From a virus: DNA of 56,670 nucleotides. Where the stretch lies: positions 1-56,670 of the IMG/VR virus record IMGVR_UViG_3300001282_000011; one strand, given 5' to 3'. The translations under genes were made by a program, and so were the position numbers. Of the stretch, positions 7,997 to 16,360 are shown piece after piece; the first letter of the stretch is position 1; every line of letters begins with the position of its first letter. Below the pieces are notes generated by a model. The model saw nothing but the letters and a program-made list of their open reading frames with translations, made no database searches and was not told the origin of the DNA.

Positions 7997-8164
7997 ATGT
8001 CACCATATCAAAGGCATCCAAGAAGGCATTTTTCAAATCAAATGAAAAATCCTTATTTCCATAGCAAACACTATCAAGAAGAACATACTTCTACTGAGGT
8101 GAAAATAGAAAAAGCTGCCCTGAGCTTTATTCATTTTTTCAAAAAGATATTCAGCAAAAAGTAA
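7997..8164 (+). CDS. Small cationic protein, 55 aa
   Basis: This short frame is supported by its own promoter directly upstream and by filling the gap between two genes. The N-terminal half is rich in His, Arg, Tyr and Asn. The C-terminal 18 residues (from KAALSFIHFFKKIF) form an amphipathic, strongly basic helix. Such a helix could bind membrane or nucleic acid. No family is recognised, and a role in lysis is only one possibility. Confidence 0.5.
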   Translation: MSPYQRHPRRHFSNQMKNPYFHSKHYQEEHTSTEVKIEKAALSFIHFFKKIFSKK

Positions 8165-8170
8165 AGCTTC

Positions 8171-8179
8171 TGATATAAT
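8171..8179 (+). promoter_or_regulatory. Extended -10 promoter, leaderless
   Basis: TGATATAAT is followed by six bases and then the ATG of the LamG gene at 8186. This is the same arrangement as at 3242, 7982 and 29576. Confidence 0.55.
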
Positions 8180-8185
8180 AAAATC

Positions 8186-9907
8186 ATGTCCTACTATACT
8201 TCAATTTTTAAGGACAGCCCACTAGGTTTCTGGAAGCTTGATGAGAGTGTGGGCAATGTGGCGTATGATTATTCTGGATGCGGAAATCACGCTGAGTATA
8301 ACAATTTTGTAGATGAAAAGATATTTCCATTGATTCCTCAAGGAGTTTCTGGAACAACAATAACTAGCACATCTTATATCGATTTTCCAATAACAAAAGA
8401 CTATTATGGGAATAACTCATCAGAAGCTTTTGGGACAACAAAAACTTCGGACAACGATTTTTCTTTAGAGGCATGGATATACCCAAAGTCAATAAACTCT
8501 TTTACAAAAATTTTAGGAACATCTAACGACTTAGGGATTTATTGGGATCAGGGAAATATTGTTTTTTCAGTTGGCTCAGAAAAAATTTCTTATACCCTGC
8601 CTAATACAAATAAAACTATGCACATTGTTGCAGTATATAAAAAGCAATTAATATCTTTATACATAGACGGAGTTCTTGTTAGGTCTAAAAAACTAAATAA
8701 TTTTAGATTTTCCAATAATTCAATTTTACTTTCTTCTGGGCCATGTTCTGCTGGTGAAAGTTTTGTTATAGATGCACCAGCAGTATACAGGTATGCATTA
8801 AGTATAAATCAAATTAAAAATCATTACTTTAAATCGTCAACTGTTACACCATCACAGATTGCTTCTTTAAACTCTGGAGTTATATTTAAATCAACAGAGA
8901 AACATCAGCCAGAAGCAGATAAGTTTATGTTTCCGTTATCAAAAGGATGGGATTACTTTTCAAGTGCGGAATTGGCTTATGATGAAATTAAAAACACTAT
9001 CTATTTAAAGCCAGGGAAATTATCTGGAGAATTTGTAGAAGCAGTTTCTTTATCAATAAGAAAAAATTATGTGTCTTCAAAAATAGAATGGCTGGGCGGA
9101 GAGGGAGTGTCTGTCTTTGTTTCAACTGATGAAATAACTTGGACTCAGTGTGAGAATGGATCTTCTATTCCAAACCCAAATAATAAAAAAATAATATATG
9201 TTAAGGTGCAGTTTGATTCTTCTGATTCAACAGAGTATACTCCAGAACTACATTATTTAAGTTTGTTTTTTTATCAAGAGAAGAAATTATTTGCACACAA
9301 TGGAACTGGACATATATCTTCTAATCAATTATCTGGAGATATAGACCTATCTAATTTAGAATACCCAGTTCTTGCAAGAGCCAAAAATGATGGCATAGTT
9401 TGTAAATCAGCAGGGTTTAAATTAACTACAATTAATTCAATTTTAGATTTAGAATTTATATTTACACCTAAATCTTTGTCTGCGGGATACTTGGTACACA
9501 ACATGACTGAGGGCACCGAATACAGCCTTTCCTGGGCCTCTGGAGGCTCTATCTCCAAGTCTGGGATATCTGAGCTATACATAAATGGACAGGACGCCAC
9601 AGGGGCTACAAACATATCTTCTTATATCAATATAAATGATTCAAATCATATATTTATCAAATTCAATTCAGAGATTACGGGAGACACCTGGTTTAATGTA
9701 AAGTATCAGTCTGGATCCTGGAGCGGGCTTTTAGACAATAATACCTACAAAAATATAACCATATATTCAAATAGTGATGCTGATCCAATAAATAACTATC
9801 AACTTTATATGGGCAATAACTCTTTAATAGTAGAGGATTCGGACATCACCATGACAGAACTAGATGTGTACACATATTCTCCAGACTGGGTACGTATATC
9901 AAATTAG
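8186..9907 (+). CDS. LamG (concanavalin A-like) domain protein
   Basis: This 573-residue protein begins with a LamG/concanavalin A-like jelly roll: LGFWKLDES, the DYSGCGNH turn, then FSLEAWIYPKS are the usual landmarks of the Laminin_G_3 type, over roughly residues 10-200. The remaining 370 residues look beta-rich and may hold one or two more lectin-like sandwiches. Such domains bind glycans, and in phages they are found on tail or head decoration proteins. It has its own leaderless promoter and sits just before the head genes, so it may be a capsid decoration or an accessory adhesin rather than a core tail part. Confidence 0.75.
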   Translation: MSYYTSIFKDSPLGFWKLDESVGNVAYDYSGCGNHAEYNNFVDEKIFPLIPQGVSGTTITSTSYIDFPITKDYYGNNSSEAFGTTKTSDNDFSLEAWIYPKSINSFTKILGTSNDLGIYWDQGNIVFSVGSEKISYTLPNTNKTMHIVAVYKKQLISLYIDGVLVRSKKLNNFRFSNNSILLSSGPCSAGESFVIDAPAVYRYALSINQIKNHYFKSSTVTPSQIASLNSGVIFKSTEKHQPEADKFMFPLSKGWDYFSSAELAYDEIKNTIYLKPGKLSGEFVEAVSLSIRKNYVSSKIEWLGGEGVSVFVSTDEITWTQCENGSSIPNPNNKKIIYVKVQFDSSDSTEYTPELHYLSLFFYQEKKLFAHNGTGHISSNQLSGDIDLSNLEYPVLARAKNDGIVCKSAGFKLTTINSILDLEFIFTPKSLSAGYLVHNMTEGTEYSLSWASGGSISKSGISELYINGQDATGATNISSYININDSNHIFIKFNSEITGDTWFNVKYQSGSWSGLLDNNTYKNITIYSNSDADPINNYQLYMGNNSLIVEDSDITMTELDVYTYSPDWVRISN

Positions 9908-9935
9908 CTCAGCGTCATTTTGTGTGACAAAAGGC

Positions 9936-9964
9936 TGGACTTAGGCTGTCATTAGTGGTAAAAT
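9936..9964 (+). promoter_or_regulatory. Promoter of the head operon
   Basis: TGGACT (9936-9941), a 17-base spacer and TAAAAT (9959-9964) preceded by TG-G (extended -10). The predicted start of transcription is within a few bases of ATG 9974. Confidence 0.5.
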
Positions 9965-9973
9965 GATGTGTAT

Positions 9974-10312
9974 ATGGATATCAAAACTAGCTATAAGGTC
10001 AAAGAAGGCGAAACCACAATTGGTGTTTATGTCTGGGAGATGCCAGACGGACGCTGGATCGGAGACGATGAGGGAAACTTCTTGTCGGTAGCATCACGTA
10101 AAGATAATAGACAAAAGATTGAAATGCTGGCTAAAGCAGTAAGACATTATGGAATTGAAGAAGGAAAGCCTAAGTTTTTAGAAGGCAGTAGAAAAATTGA
10201 CGACGAAGAGTTTGAGTATCAAAAACAAAGATTAAAATGGGGACTTACTCCAGATCCGTTGGATATAGGAAACTATAAGGATGAAATGAAAAAGTTAAAG
10301 GGTGGAAAATAA
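9974..10312 (+). CDS. Hypothetical protein upstream of portal
   Basis: This protein of about 112 residues has no family I recognise. A GTG at 9968 would add two residues. I prefer ATG 9974 because it matches a leaderless start from the promoter just upstream. The N-terminal half looks like a small beta sheet (GVYVWEMPDGRWIGDDEGN) and the C-terminal half is helical and charged, with a possible coiled region. It overlaps the portal gene by one base (TAATG), so it may be a head-assembly accessory. Confidence 0.7.
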   Translation: MDIKTSYKVKEGETTIGVYVWEMPDGRWIGDDEGNFLSVASRKDNRQKIEMLAKAVRHYGIEEGKPKFLEGSRKIDDEEFEYQKQRLKWGLTPDPLDIGNYKDEMKKLKGGK

Positions 10313-11895
10313 TGGAGTTTATTGATGATGAAGAAAACTCGATCAGCGAAATAGAAATTTCTAATGCGGCTGATTGGGTTAAGTACAATAGCCCAAAGAA
10401 CACCATCAGCAATGATCCATTTAAGGTGGAGGGCGAAGACATATCTAAGATATCTGGATTAGGACCTACATTCAGAAGAAAGATGAATCGTGACCTGCAA
10501 AAAAGATTTGTAGGTGTGGATGGAACTGCTACTCAGCAAAATCTATTACAGCAAGCAGTAACTGGCTATGCTATGTTTGACTTGATCGAGCCACCATATA
10601 ACCTAGAATATCTTTCAAGAATTTATGAAATTTCTCCATACAACTACGCTGCCATAAATGCAAAGGTGTCCAACATCGTTGGACTTGGTTATCAGTTTGT
10701 AGAATCAAAAAGAGCAAATGATGCGTTAGACAACATAGAAGATGAAAAGCAGCTTGCAAGAGCTAGAAAAAAGCTAAATAGAATTAGACAAGATTTAAAT
10801 GAGTGGCTTGAGTCAGTAAACGAAGAAGAAACATTTACTGAAACTCTTATTAAGGTGTATACAGATTTAGAATCTACAGGAAATGGATACATCGAGATTG
10901 GAAGAACAACAAGAGGCGATATAGGATATATTGGACATATACCTGCTAAAACAATGCGTGTAAGAAGATTGCGTGATGGATATATGCAGTTGCTATATGG
11001 AAAGGCAGTGTTTTTTAGGAACTTTGGAGATCAAGAGACTCCTAATCCAATTACAAGTGCAACAGATCGCCCTAATGAAATTATTCATTTAAAGAAGTAC
11101 ACTCCAACAAATAATTATTATGGAATACCAGACATTATTGCATCTCAAAACGCAATGGCTGGAAATGAATTTGCTGGAAAGTACAACCTAGATTATTTTG
11201 AAAACAAGGCGGTGCCAAGATATCTTATTACAGTCAAGGGCGCAAAGCTTTCGGGTGAATCAGAAAGAAAACTTTTAGAGTTTTTCCAGGTAGGCTTAAG
11301 AGGTAAAAATCATAGATCTCTTTATATTCCTTTGCCCCCAGACTCTGCTGATTCAAAAACTGAATTTAAAATGGAGCCAATTGAATCTGGAGTTCAAGAT
11401 GGGTCATTTAATACTTACAGAATTTCAAATAGGGACGAAATATTAATTTCTCATAGAGTTCCTATAAATAAAATAGGAACCCCTGCTGGAGTTAATTTAG
11501 CAGTCGCTAGAGACGCAGATAAAACATTCAGGGAGCAGGTTTGTGGCCCTGCCCAGGCTAATTTAGAAAAGAAATTAAATAAGATTATTGAAGAAAAGAC
11601 AGACGCTTTAACAATTAAATTTAATCAGTTGGCCCTTAATGATGATGATACTCAGTCAAAAATTGATGAAAGATATTTAAGATTCCAGGTAATTACACCA
11701 AATGAGGTTAGAATTAGAATGGGATTAGTTCCTAGAGAAGGTGGCGATGAGGTCGTAGATCTTCAAGCCCAGGCAGCAGAAGCAAAGGCTCAGGCAATGC
11801 AAACCAGAACTAGGGACCAAGAAAGATCTGCAAATTCTCCAGATACCTCTGGGGAAGGCCGAAATGCAAAAGGCGACGGCAGACAAGTCGAGTAG
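10312..11895 (+). CDS. Portal protein
   Basis: This 527-residue protein has the layout of phage portal proteins of the PBSX/HK97 type. It has an N-terminal region with PYNLEYLSRIYEISP, a long charged helix, a DLESTGNGYIEIGR core strand, the NYYGIPDIIASQNAM segment near the wing, then EILISHRVPINKIG and a long C-terminal helix with a disordered, charged tail. It forms the dodecameric channel at the capsid vertex. It is followed by protease and capsid genes in the usual order. Confidence 0.88.
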   Translation: MEFIDDEENSISEIEISNAADWVKYNSPKNTISNDPFKVEGEDISKISGLGPTFRRKMNRDLQKRFVGVDGTATQQNLLQQAVTGYAMFDLIEPPYNLEYLSRIYEISPYNYAAINAKVSNIVGLGYQFVESKRANDALDNIEDEKQLARARKKLNRIRQDLNEWLESVNEEETFTETLIKVYTDLESTGNGYIEIGRTTRGDIGYIGHIPAKTMRVRRLRDGYMQLLYGKAVFFRNFGDQETPNPITSATDRPNEIIHLKKYTPTNNYYGIPDIIASQNAMAGNEFAGKYNLDYFENKAVPRYLITVKGAKLSGESERKLLEFFQVGLRGKNHRSLYIPLPPDSADSKTEFKMEPIESGVQDGSFNTYRISNRDEILISHRVPINKIGTPAGVNLAVARDADKTFREQVCGPAQANLEKKLNKIIEEKTDALTIKFNQLALNDDDTQSKIDERYLRFQVITPNEVRIRMGLVPREGGDEVVDLQAQAAEAKAQAMQTRTRDQERSANSPDTSGEGRNAKGDGRQVE

Positions 11896-11912
11896 TCTTA
11901 CTCAACTGTTAT

Positions 11913-11941
11913 TTGCCTTTTGATATATAGAAATCTATAAT
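11913..11941 (+). promoter_or_regulatory. Promoter for protease-scaffold gene
   Basis: TTGCCT (11913-11918), 17 bases, TATAAT (11936-11941), then eight bases to ATG 11950. No ribosome site lies in between, so a leaderless mRNA is expected. Confidence 0.6.
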
Positions 11942-11949
11942 ATACACAT

Positions 11950-13359
11950 ATGACCATTGAAAAATCCCATTGGTCTTCTAACGGAAATGTTATTAATTTA
12001 TCAGTTCCGTTTACGAAGGTCAACAGAGAAAAAAGAACAGTCTCAGGTTTTGCTACATTAGACAACCTAGATCAGACTGGTGATGTTGTTACGCAGGAAG
12101 CGAGCATGAAAGCTTTCGAAGGTTTTCGTGGAAATCTAAGAGAAATGCATCAGCCTTTAGCTGTCGGTAAGGTTGCATCATTTAGACCAGAAACATATTA
12201 CGATCCAAAAACAAAAGAGTTTTATAACGGAGTATATGTTGACGCATACATTTCAAAAGGCGCACAGGATACCTGGGAAAAAGTTCTTGATGGAACATTA
12301 ACAGGATTTTCAATTGGCGGAAAGATTATAGATTCAGACACAGAGGTTAACAAGTCTACAGGACAAAGCGTTAGATTTATTAAAGATTATTCTTTAGTTG
12401 AATTATCAATAGTAGACTCTCCAGCAAATGAGCTTTGCAATATTTTGTCTATTGAAAAGGTAAATGGCCAAATGATATTTAAAGGAATTGCTGCAGATGT
12501 AAAAATGGAAAATATTTTTTATTGTGCAGAAAGTGATTCTGTGTTTATGTCAACAGAGGCAGAATATATTTCTCCAGTTACTGGAAAGAAGACAGAACTC
12601 ATTGGATGGGTAGAGTCAAACGATATTAACAAATCAAAGGAAATAGATAAGATTCTTGATTCTCATAAATCAAGATTAAAAACGTTGCCTGATACACAAA
12701 TTGCAAAACAGGCAAACGCAGAAGGAGGTAATGAAGTGGAAAACGTAGAAAATACAGAAGTCGTAGAAGACACTGTTGAAAAGTTACGTGCTCCTGAGGC
12801 TCCAAAGAAAGATGAGCCAAAGGCAGCAGCTCCTGTTGTAAAAGCAGAAGCGCCTGCAGCTCCAGTTGTAGAAGCAACTCCAGCTGCTCCATCATCTGAT
12901 GAAGTTAAAAAGTCTGATGAAGTTGAAAACACTGAAGCAACATCAGAAGAAACTTCTGCCGAAGTTCTGGAAAAAGCAGCCGACGTATCAGAAGTTGAGG
13001 TTGAAGAACCTGATTTTGCAAAGATGCTTGGTGACCTAAAGGGTTTCTTCTCAGAGACTTTGGAAAAAGCCTCTGAGGCAAACGCAGCTCAAGTTACAGC
13101 TATCAAAGAGACAGTTGAAACTTTCAGCAAAGGCGTAGATGCTAGAATTTCAGAATTAGCAGAACAACACACAGCACTCTCATCTGCAGTAGATGCAATT
13201 AAGAATACAATTGCAACTGTTGAAAAGAGAGTAGACGCAGTCGAATCAGAGACTGCATTCAAGAAGTCCTCAGACCTTGGCGGGTCTCAGGAGATTACAA
13301 TAAAAAAATCAAAATGGAACGGTTCTTTCCTCGGTTCCGTTAATGAATTACTTAAATAA
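11950..13359 (+). CDS. Capsid maturation protease fused to scaffold (XkdF-like)
   Basis: This 469-residue protein has two parts. Residues 1 to about 180 resemble the XkdF/HK97 (S78-like) prohead protease: SGFATLDNLDQTGDVV near the N-terminus, EMHQP with the likely catalytic His, and SLVELSIVDSPAN with the likely catalytic Ser. From about residue 260 the sequence becomes rich in Glu, Ala, Val, Pro and Lys, then a long coiled coil (residues 350-440), as in capsid scaffolds. Protease and scaffold in one frame, with an internal ribosome site, recalls the lambda C/Nu3 arrangement. It lies directly before the major capsid gene. Confidence 0.82.
   Translation: MTIEKSHWSSNGNVINLSVPFTKVNREKRTVSGFATLDNLDQTGDVVTQEASMKAFEGFRGNLREMHQPLAVGKVASFRPETYYDPKTKEFYNGVYVDAYISKGAQDTWEKVLDGTLTGFSIGGKIIDSDTEVNKSTGQSVRFIKDYSLVELSIVDSPANELCNILSIEKVNGQMIFKGIAADVKMENIFYCAESDSVFMSTEAEYISPVTGKKTELIGWVESNDINKSKEIDKILDSHKSRLKTLPDTQIAKQANAEGGNEVENVENTEVVEDTVEKLRAPEAPKKDEPKAAAPVVKAEAPAAPVVEATPAAPSSDEVKKSDEVENTEATSEETSAEVLEKAADVSEVEVEEPDFAKMLGDLKGFFSETLEKASEANAAQVTAIKETVETFSKGVDARISELAEQHTALSSAVDAIKNTIATVEKRVDAVESETAFKKSSDLGGSQEITIKKSKWNGSFLGSVNELLK
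12736..13359 (+). CDS. Probable nested scaffold protein from internal GTG start
   Basis: Within the protease gene, AAGGAGG at 12722-12728 is the strongest ribosome-site match in the area. It is followed after seven bases by GTG 12736, in frame with the host gene (codon 263). Starting here would give a 207-residue protein that is exactly the acidic, coiled-coil scaffold part without the protease. The junction matches the change in composition. That this start is used is inference, based on the precedent of nested scaffolds in other phages. Confidence 0.55.
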   Translation: MENVENTEVVEDTVEKLRAPEAPKKDEPKAAAPVVKAEAPAAPVVEATPAAPSSDEVKKSDEVENTEATSEETSAEVLEKAADVSEVEVEEPDFAKMLGDLKGFFSETLEKASEANAAQVTAIKETVETFSKGVDARISELAEQHTALSSAVDAIKNTIATVEKRVDAVESETAFKKSSDLGGSQEITIKKSKWNGSFLGSVNELLK

Positions 13360-13383
13360 TGAAGGTAGGTGAAACAAAAAACA

Positions 13384-14436
13384 ATGAGCAATGAACTATT
13401 ACAAAAAGCAGTTTCCGCTGATACAACATTAACCACAGCAATGACTGGTTCCGCTGGTGCCGATTCAGGTATCCACGTTGGTTCCGAAGGCAAGGGTGGT
13501 TTGTTGAACCCAGAGCAATCTGCTCGATTCCTCGATTATATGTTCGATGCGACAGTAATCGGTAAGGTAGCTCGTACTGTTCGAATGAGAGCAGACACTA
13601 CTGAAATTGATCGTATCGGCGTAGGTGAGAAACTTATGAAGGTTGCTTCTGAAGCAGATAACACAAACAGTGGTAATGCTGCAGTCACCTTCTCCAAGAT
13701 TTCTCTTACAACAAAGAAGCTTCGCCTAGATTGGGAGCTTTCAACAGAATCTCTTGAAGACAACATTGAAGGTGCTGATCTAGAAGATCATATCGCACGT
13801 ATGATGGCAACTCAGGCAGGTAACGACATTGAAGATGTAATCCTCAATGGAAATACTGCACTAAGCTCTGACCAGCTATACAAGGCGTTTGACGGCGTAG
13901 TTAAGATTGCAAAGACAAACGGACATGTAGTTGATGCTGAGGGTGCTAACGTATCCCGTGAAGTATTCAACAATGCCCTTAAGGCTTTGCCACGTAAGTA
14001 CAAGCAGCGTAGACCAGATCTCCGCTTCCTATCAGGATCAAACTTGATTCAGGATTATTTGTATTCAACATCACAAAATATCCAGAACGTAAACCCACAG
14101 GATATCGCTTCAAGCATTATCCGTGGAGATCAGCCAGGTCTTGGTGGCCCAGCTGGATTCGTAGCACCATTCGCATTCGGTATTCCGATTGTTGAAGTGC
14201 CACTACTTCCTGAGACACAAGCTGGAGATTATGACACTCCATCAGGTAACCATGGTGACGTACACTTGACATTCCCTAATAACGTAGTTATTGGTATCAA
14301 GCGTGACGTTACAGTTTATCGCTTCTTCTGGCCAAAGAAGGATTCGATTGAGTATACAATGTATACCCGTGTCGGAACCCAAATTGAGCAAGCAGATGCA
14401 TGGGTTGTCGTTAAGAACGTTAAGGTTGCTTCCTAA
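13384..14436 (+). CDS. Major capsid protein (HK97 fold)
   Basis: This 350-residue protein has the features of an HK97-fold capsid subunit: an N-terminal arm, the LDYMFDATVIGKVARTVRM segment, an E-loop-like stretch, a spine-helix region (LEDHIARMMATQAGNDIEDVILNGN), then a C-terminal beta-rich P/A domain. I take ATG 13384, preceded by an AGGTGA ribosome site, rather than the GTG at 13369. Arg codons are mostly CGN (about 14 to 2 AGA), unlike the AGA-rich neighbours, as expected for a highly expressed gene adapted to the host. An intrinsic terminator follows. Confidence 0.9.
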   Translation: MSNELLQKAVSADTTLTTAMTGSAGADSGIHVGSEGKGGLLNPEQSARFLDYMFDATVIGKVARTVRMRADTTEIDRIGVGEKLMKVASEADNTNSGNAAVTFSKISLTTKKLRLDWELSTESLEDNIEGADLEDHIARMMATQAGNDIEDVILNGNTALSSDQLYKAFDGVVKIAKTNGHVVDAEGANVSREVFNNALKALPRKYKQRRPDLRFLSGSNLIQDYLYSTSQNIQNVNPQDIASSIIRGDQPGLGGPAGFVAPFAFGIPIVEVPLLPETQAGDYDTPSGNHGDVHLTFPNNVVIGIKRDVTVYRFFWPKKDSIEYTMYTRVGTQIEQADAWVVVKNVKVAS

Positions 14437-14460
14437 TTTATAGGAATTAAACTGCTGAAA

Positions 14461-14490
14461 GGCCCCTAAATTAAATTTGGGGGCTTTTCC
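14461..14490 (+). terminator. Intrinsic terminator after capsid gene
   Basis: GCCCCTAAATT and AATTTGGGGGC form a GC-capped hairpin with one G-T pair, followed by TTTTCCTTTT. It is 24 bases after the capsid stop codon and directly before a new promoter. Confidence 0.85.
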
Positions 14491-14504
14491 TTTTAACCCA
14501 GTAA

Positions 14505-14513
14505 TGCTATAAT
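14505..14513 (+). promoter_or_regulatory. Extended -10 promoter of neck operon
   Basis: TGCTATAAT lies directly after the capsid terminator. The transcript would carry a short leader with AAGGAG before ATG 14541. Confidence 0.55.
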
Positions 14514-14540
14514 TATTGTTACCTAGATTAAGGAGAATAT

Positions 14541-14939
14541 ATGTCATTCGAGACATTAAAGGTAAAAGAATTAAAGAAAATTGCAGAGGACTTTGCAGTT
14601 GATACAGATGGTCTAAAAAACAAGGCCGATATAGTAGCCGCTCTTGCAGAAGAAGGCGTAACATGGTCAGTATACCAAAGCACATTAAAGAATATTGAAG
14701 AGGCAAAAGAAGAAGCTCCTACTGTGCTTCCAAAGTTTGACCCAAATAAAGATATTTCTGCAGACGAAGTGCTTGTTAGAATGACAAGAAATAATTTTAG
14801 ATACGATATAATGGGTAAGACATTTACTAAAGAGCATCCATTTGTCGCTATGGGCAAGGAAGACGCTCAAAGAATTTTTGACAAGGAGGAGGGCTTTAGA
14901 TTAGCAACTCCAGCAGAAGTAAGAGAGTTCTACAACTAA
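14541..14939 (+). CDS. Small head protein with HeH/SAP-like N-terminus
   Basis: This 132-residue protein begins with a helix-extension-helix segment (LKVKELKKIAEDFAVD then KNKADIVAALAEE) of the HeH/Rho-N/SAP type often found in small phage proteins between capsid and connector genes. The C-terminal half contains MTRNNFRYDIMGKTF and may bind the head or DNA end. A ribosome site (AAGGAG) precedes the ATG. Function is inferred only from position; a head-fibre, decoration or connector role is possible. Confidence 0.72.
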   Translation: MSFETLKVKELKKIAEDFAVDTDGLKNKADIVAALAEEGVTWSVYQSTLKNIEEAKEEAPTVLPKFDPNKDISADEVLVRMTRNNFRYDIMGKTFTKEHPFVAMGKEDAQRIFDKEEGFRLATPAEVREFYN

Positions 14940-14948
14940 GCCTATTAA

Positions 14949-15932
14949 ATGGCAGAGATATTAAAAAATAGCAATTCCCCAGTTTATCATCAGGTATTCT
15001 GGAGAGGAAATGTTGTTGATGCAGACAATCTACCAACAGTAGAGATATACGATATCACTGAAACTCCAGAAGAAGAAAATCCTGGCTTAACAATTTTATT
15101 AGATACTATTACTGCTGAAAAAGATGAAACAAATATTGGTCTGTATGCAGCACACATACCTTTGCCATATACAAGCAACACAGGTACTCTAAGACTTGTT
15201 TGGATTTATGAGGTAGATTCTGAAGAGTTTACCTACCGTCATGATGTTTTTGTAGTGACGCCATATGCAGATTTATACCAGTCTGCCTACATGCTTGGTG
15301 TAAGCACAGATCCTTCAGATCCAAATTATAAATCTTTTTCAGAGCTAGCAGCGGCAGAACGATATGCTAGACAGAGAATAGAAGATTATACTGGACAACA
15401 ATTTTATCTGTATAGCGATATACATAGAGTCATGGGAACTGGTTCTGACACCTTGCCATTACCAGATCGTCTTCACACAATTCATAAGCTATACTTAAAT
15501 GATATTGTTTTAATAGATAACACTGCCTACCCAGCAGTAAATAATTGGGGATACAACGTACAGGTTTCAGAAACTGGCTTTGGTATAAGAGTTAATAGAG
15601 CAGAAATGTTAGATAATACTGTCTATATTGCAAATGGAATGGTTCCACCAACAATACATGATGGTCAAGGTGTATTTAAAAACGGTGCGATGTATGAAGT
15701 TCAAGGCAAGTTCGGATGGAAGAAGGTTCCAGACAAGGTAGAGCTTGCAGCTATAGAATTAATGAAAGATTTCTTCGCAAAGGATAACACTTGGAAGAAT
15801 CAATATATTTCAACAATACAAACTTTTGACTGGCAGTTTGAATACAGTCCAGAAGTTTTTATGGGAACGGGTAATGCTTACGCTGACCGACTATTGTCTG
15901 ACTTCATTGTAAACAAAGCCTCATTGATATAA
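14949..15932 (+). CDS. Head-tail connector (adaptor) with N-terminal beta domain
   Basis: This 327-residue protein has two parts. The first 100 residues look like a beta sandwich (PVYHQVFWRGNVVDADNLPTV onward). The second part has FSELAAAERYARQRIEDYTGQQFYL, a helical segment like that in gp6/gp15-type head-tail adaptors, and a C-terminal helical end. It follows the capsid gene and precedes other neck genes, as adaptors do. It would form a ring under the portal. The ATG has no clear ribosome site. Confidence 0.7.
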   Translation: MAEILKNSNSPVYHQVFWRGNVVDADNLPTVEIYDITETPEEENPGLTILLDTITAEKDETNIGLYAAHIPLPYTSNTGTLRLVWIYEVDSEEFTYRHDVFVVTPYADLYQSAYMLGVSTDPSDPNYKSFSELAAAERYARQRIEDYTGQQFYLYSDIHRVMGTGSDTLPLPDRLHTIHKLYLNDIVLIDNTAYPAVNNWGYNVQVSETGFGIRVNRAEMLDNTVYIANGMVPPTIHDGQGVFKNGAMYEVQGKFGWKKVPDKVELAAIELMKDFFAKDNTWKNQYISTIQTFDWQFEYSPEVFMGTGNAYADRLLSDFIVNKASLI

Positions 15933-16360
15933 TGTCATCAGTTATTAATGCAGTTTTATCAATGAAGCTGGATGTATATAAGCAGATTGATATTCAGGAC
16001 GCAAACACTGGTTCTATAAAAAAAGAATGGATTTATGATAAAACTTTAGACTGTCATGCTAAAGGAGTAATAAGCAACTCAGCTACAACAAGAACTAGCG
16101 ATAAGCAGGTATTCGACAATAGATACTATAATGATCAAATACTTCAGATAAGAACTAAAGACAGACTTACAATAAGAGAAAAGATAACAAATATAAGGGA
16201 TTCAAGAGGAGAATGTGTTTGGACTGAGATAAACTTTCCAACCAACAGCCCAACTGTTTTTGAAGTCGTAGGAACCACACCAATAACAGATCCATTTGGA
16301 TCGGTTTTAGGATATAACTCATCTGTAAGAAGATCGGAGAACCAGCAAATTGGCATCTGA
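15932..16360 (+). CDS. Putative head closure (stopper) protein
   Basis: This 142-residue protein is predicted mostly beta, with YKQIDIQDANTGSIKKEWIYDKTLDCHAKGV reminiscent of the small head-closure proteins (gp16/FII-like) that plug the connector once DNA is packaged. It overlaps the upstream adaptor gene by one base (TAATG) and the downstream gene by 11 bases, which fits the gene order adaptor, stopper, tail completion, tail terminator. Confidence 0.6.
   Translation: MSSVINAVLSMKLDVYKQIDIQDANTGSIKKEWIYDKTLDCHAKGVISNSATTRTSDKQVFDNRYYNDQILQIRTKDRLTIREKITNIRDSRGECVWTEINFPTNSPTVFEVVGTTPITDPFGSVLGYNSSVRRSENQQIGI

Noticed and set aside
12626-12932. Two overlapping Leu- or Ala/Ser-rich minus-strand frames
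   Set aside because: They are shadows of the low-complexity scaffold region of the protease gene.
14242-14857. Minus-strand frames over the capsid and following gene
   Set aside because: They lie opposite strongly coding + strand genes and contain no recognisable domain.
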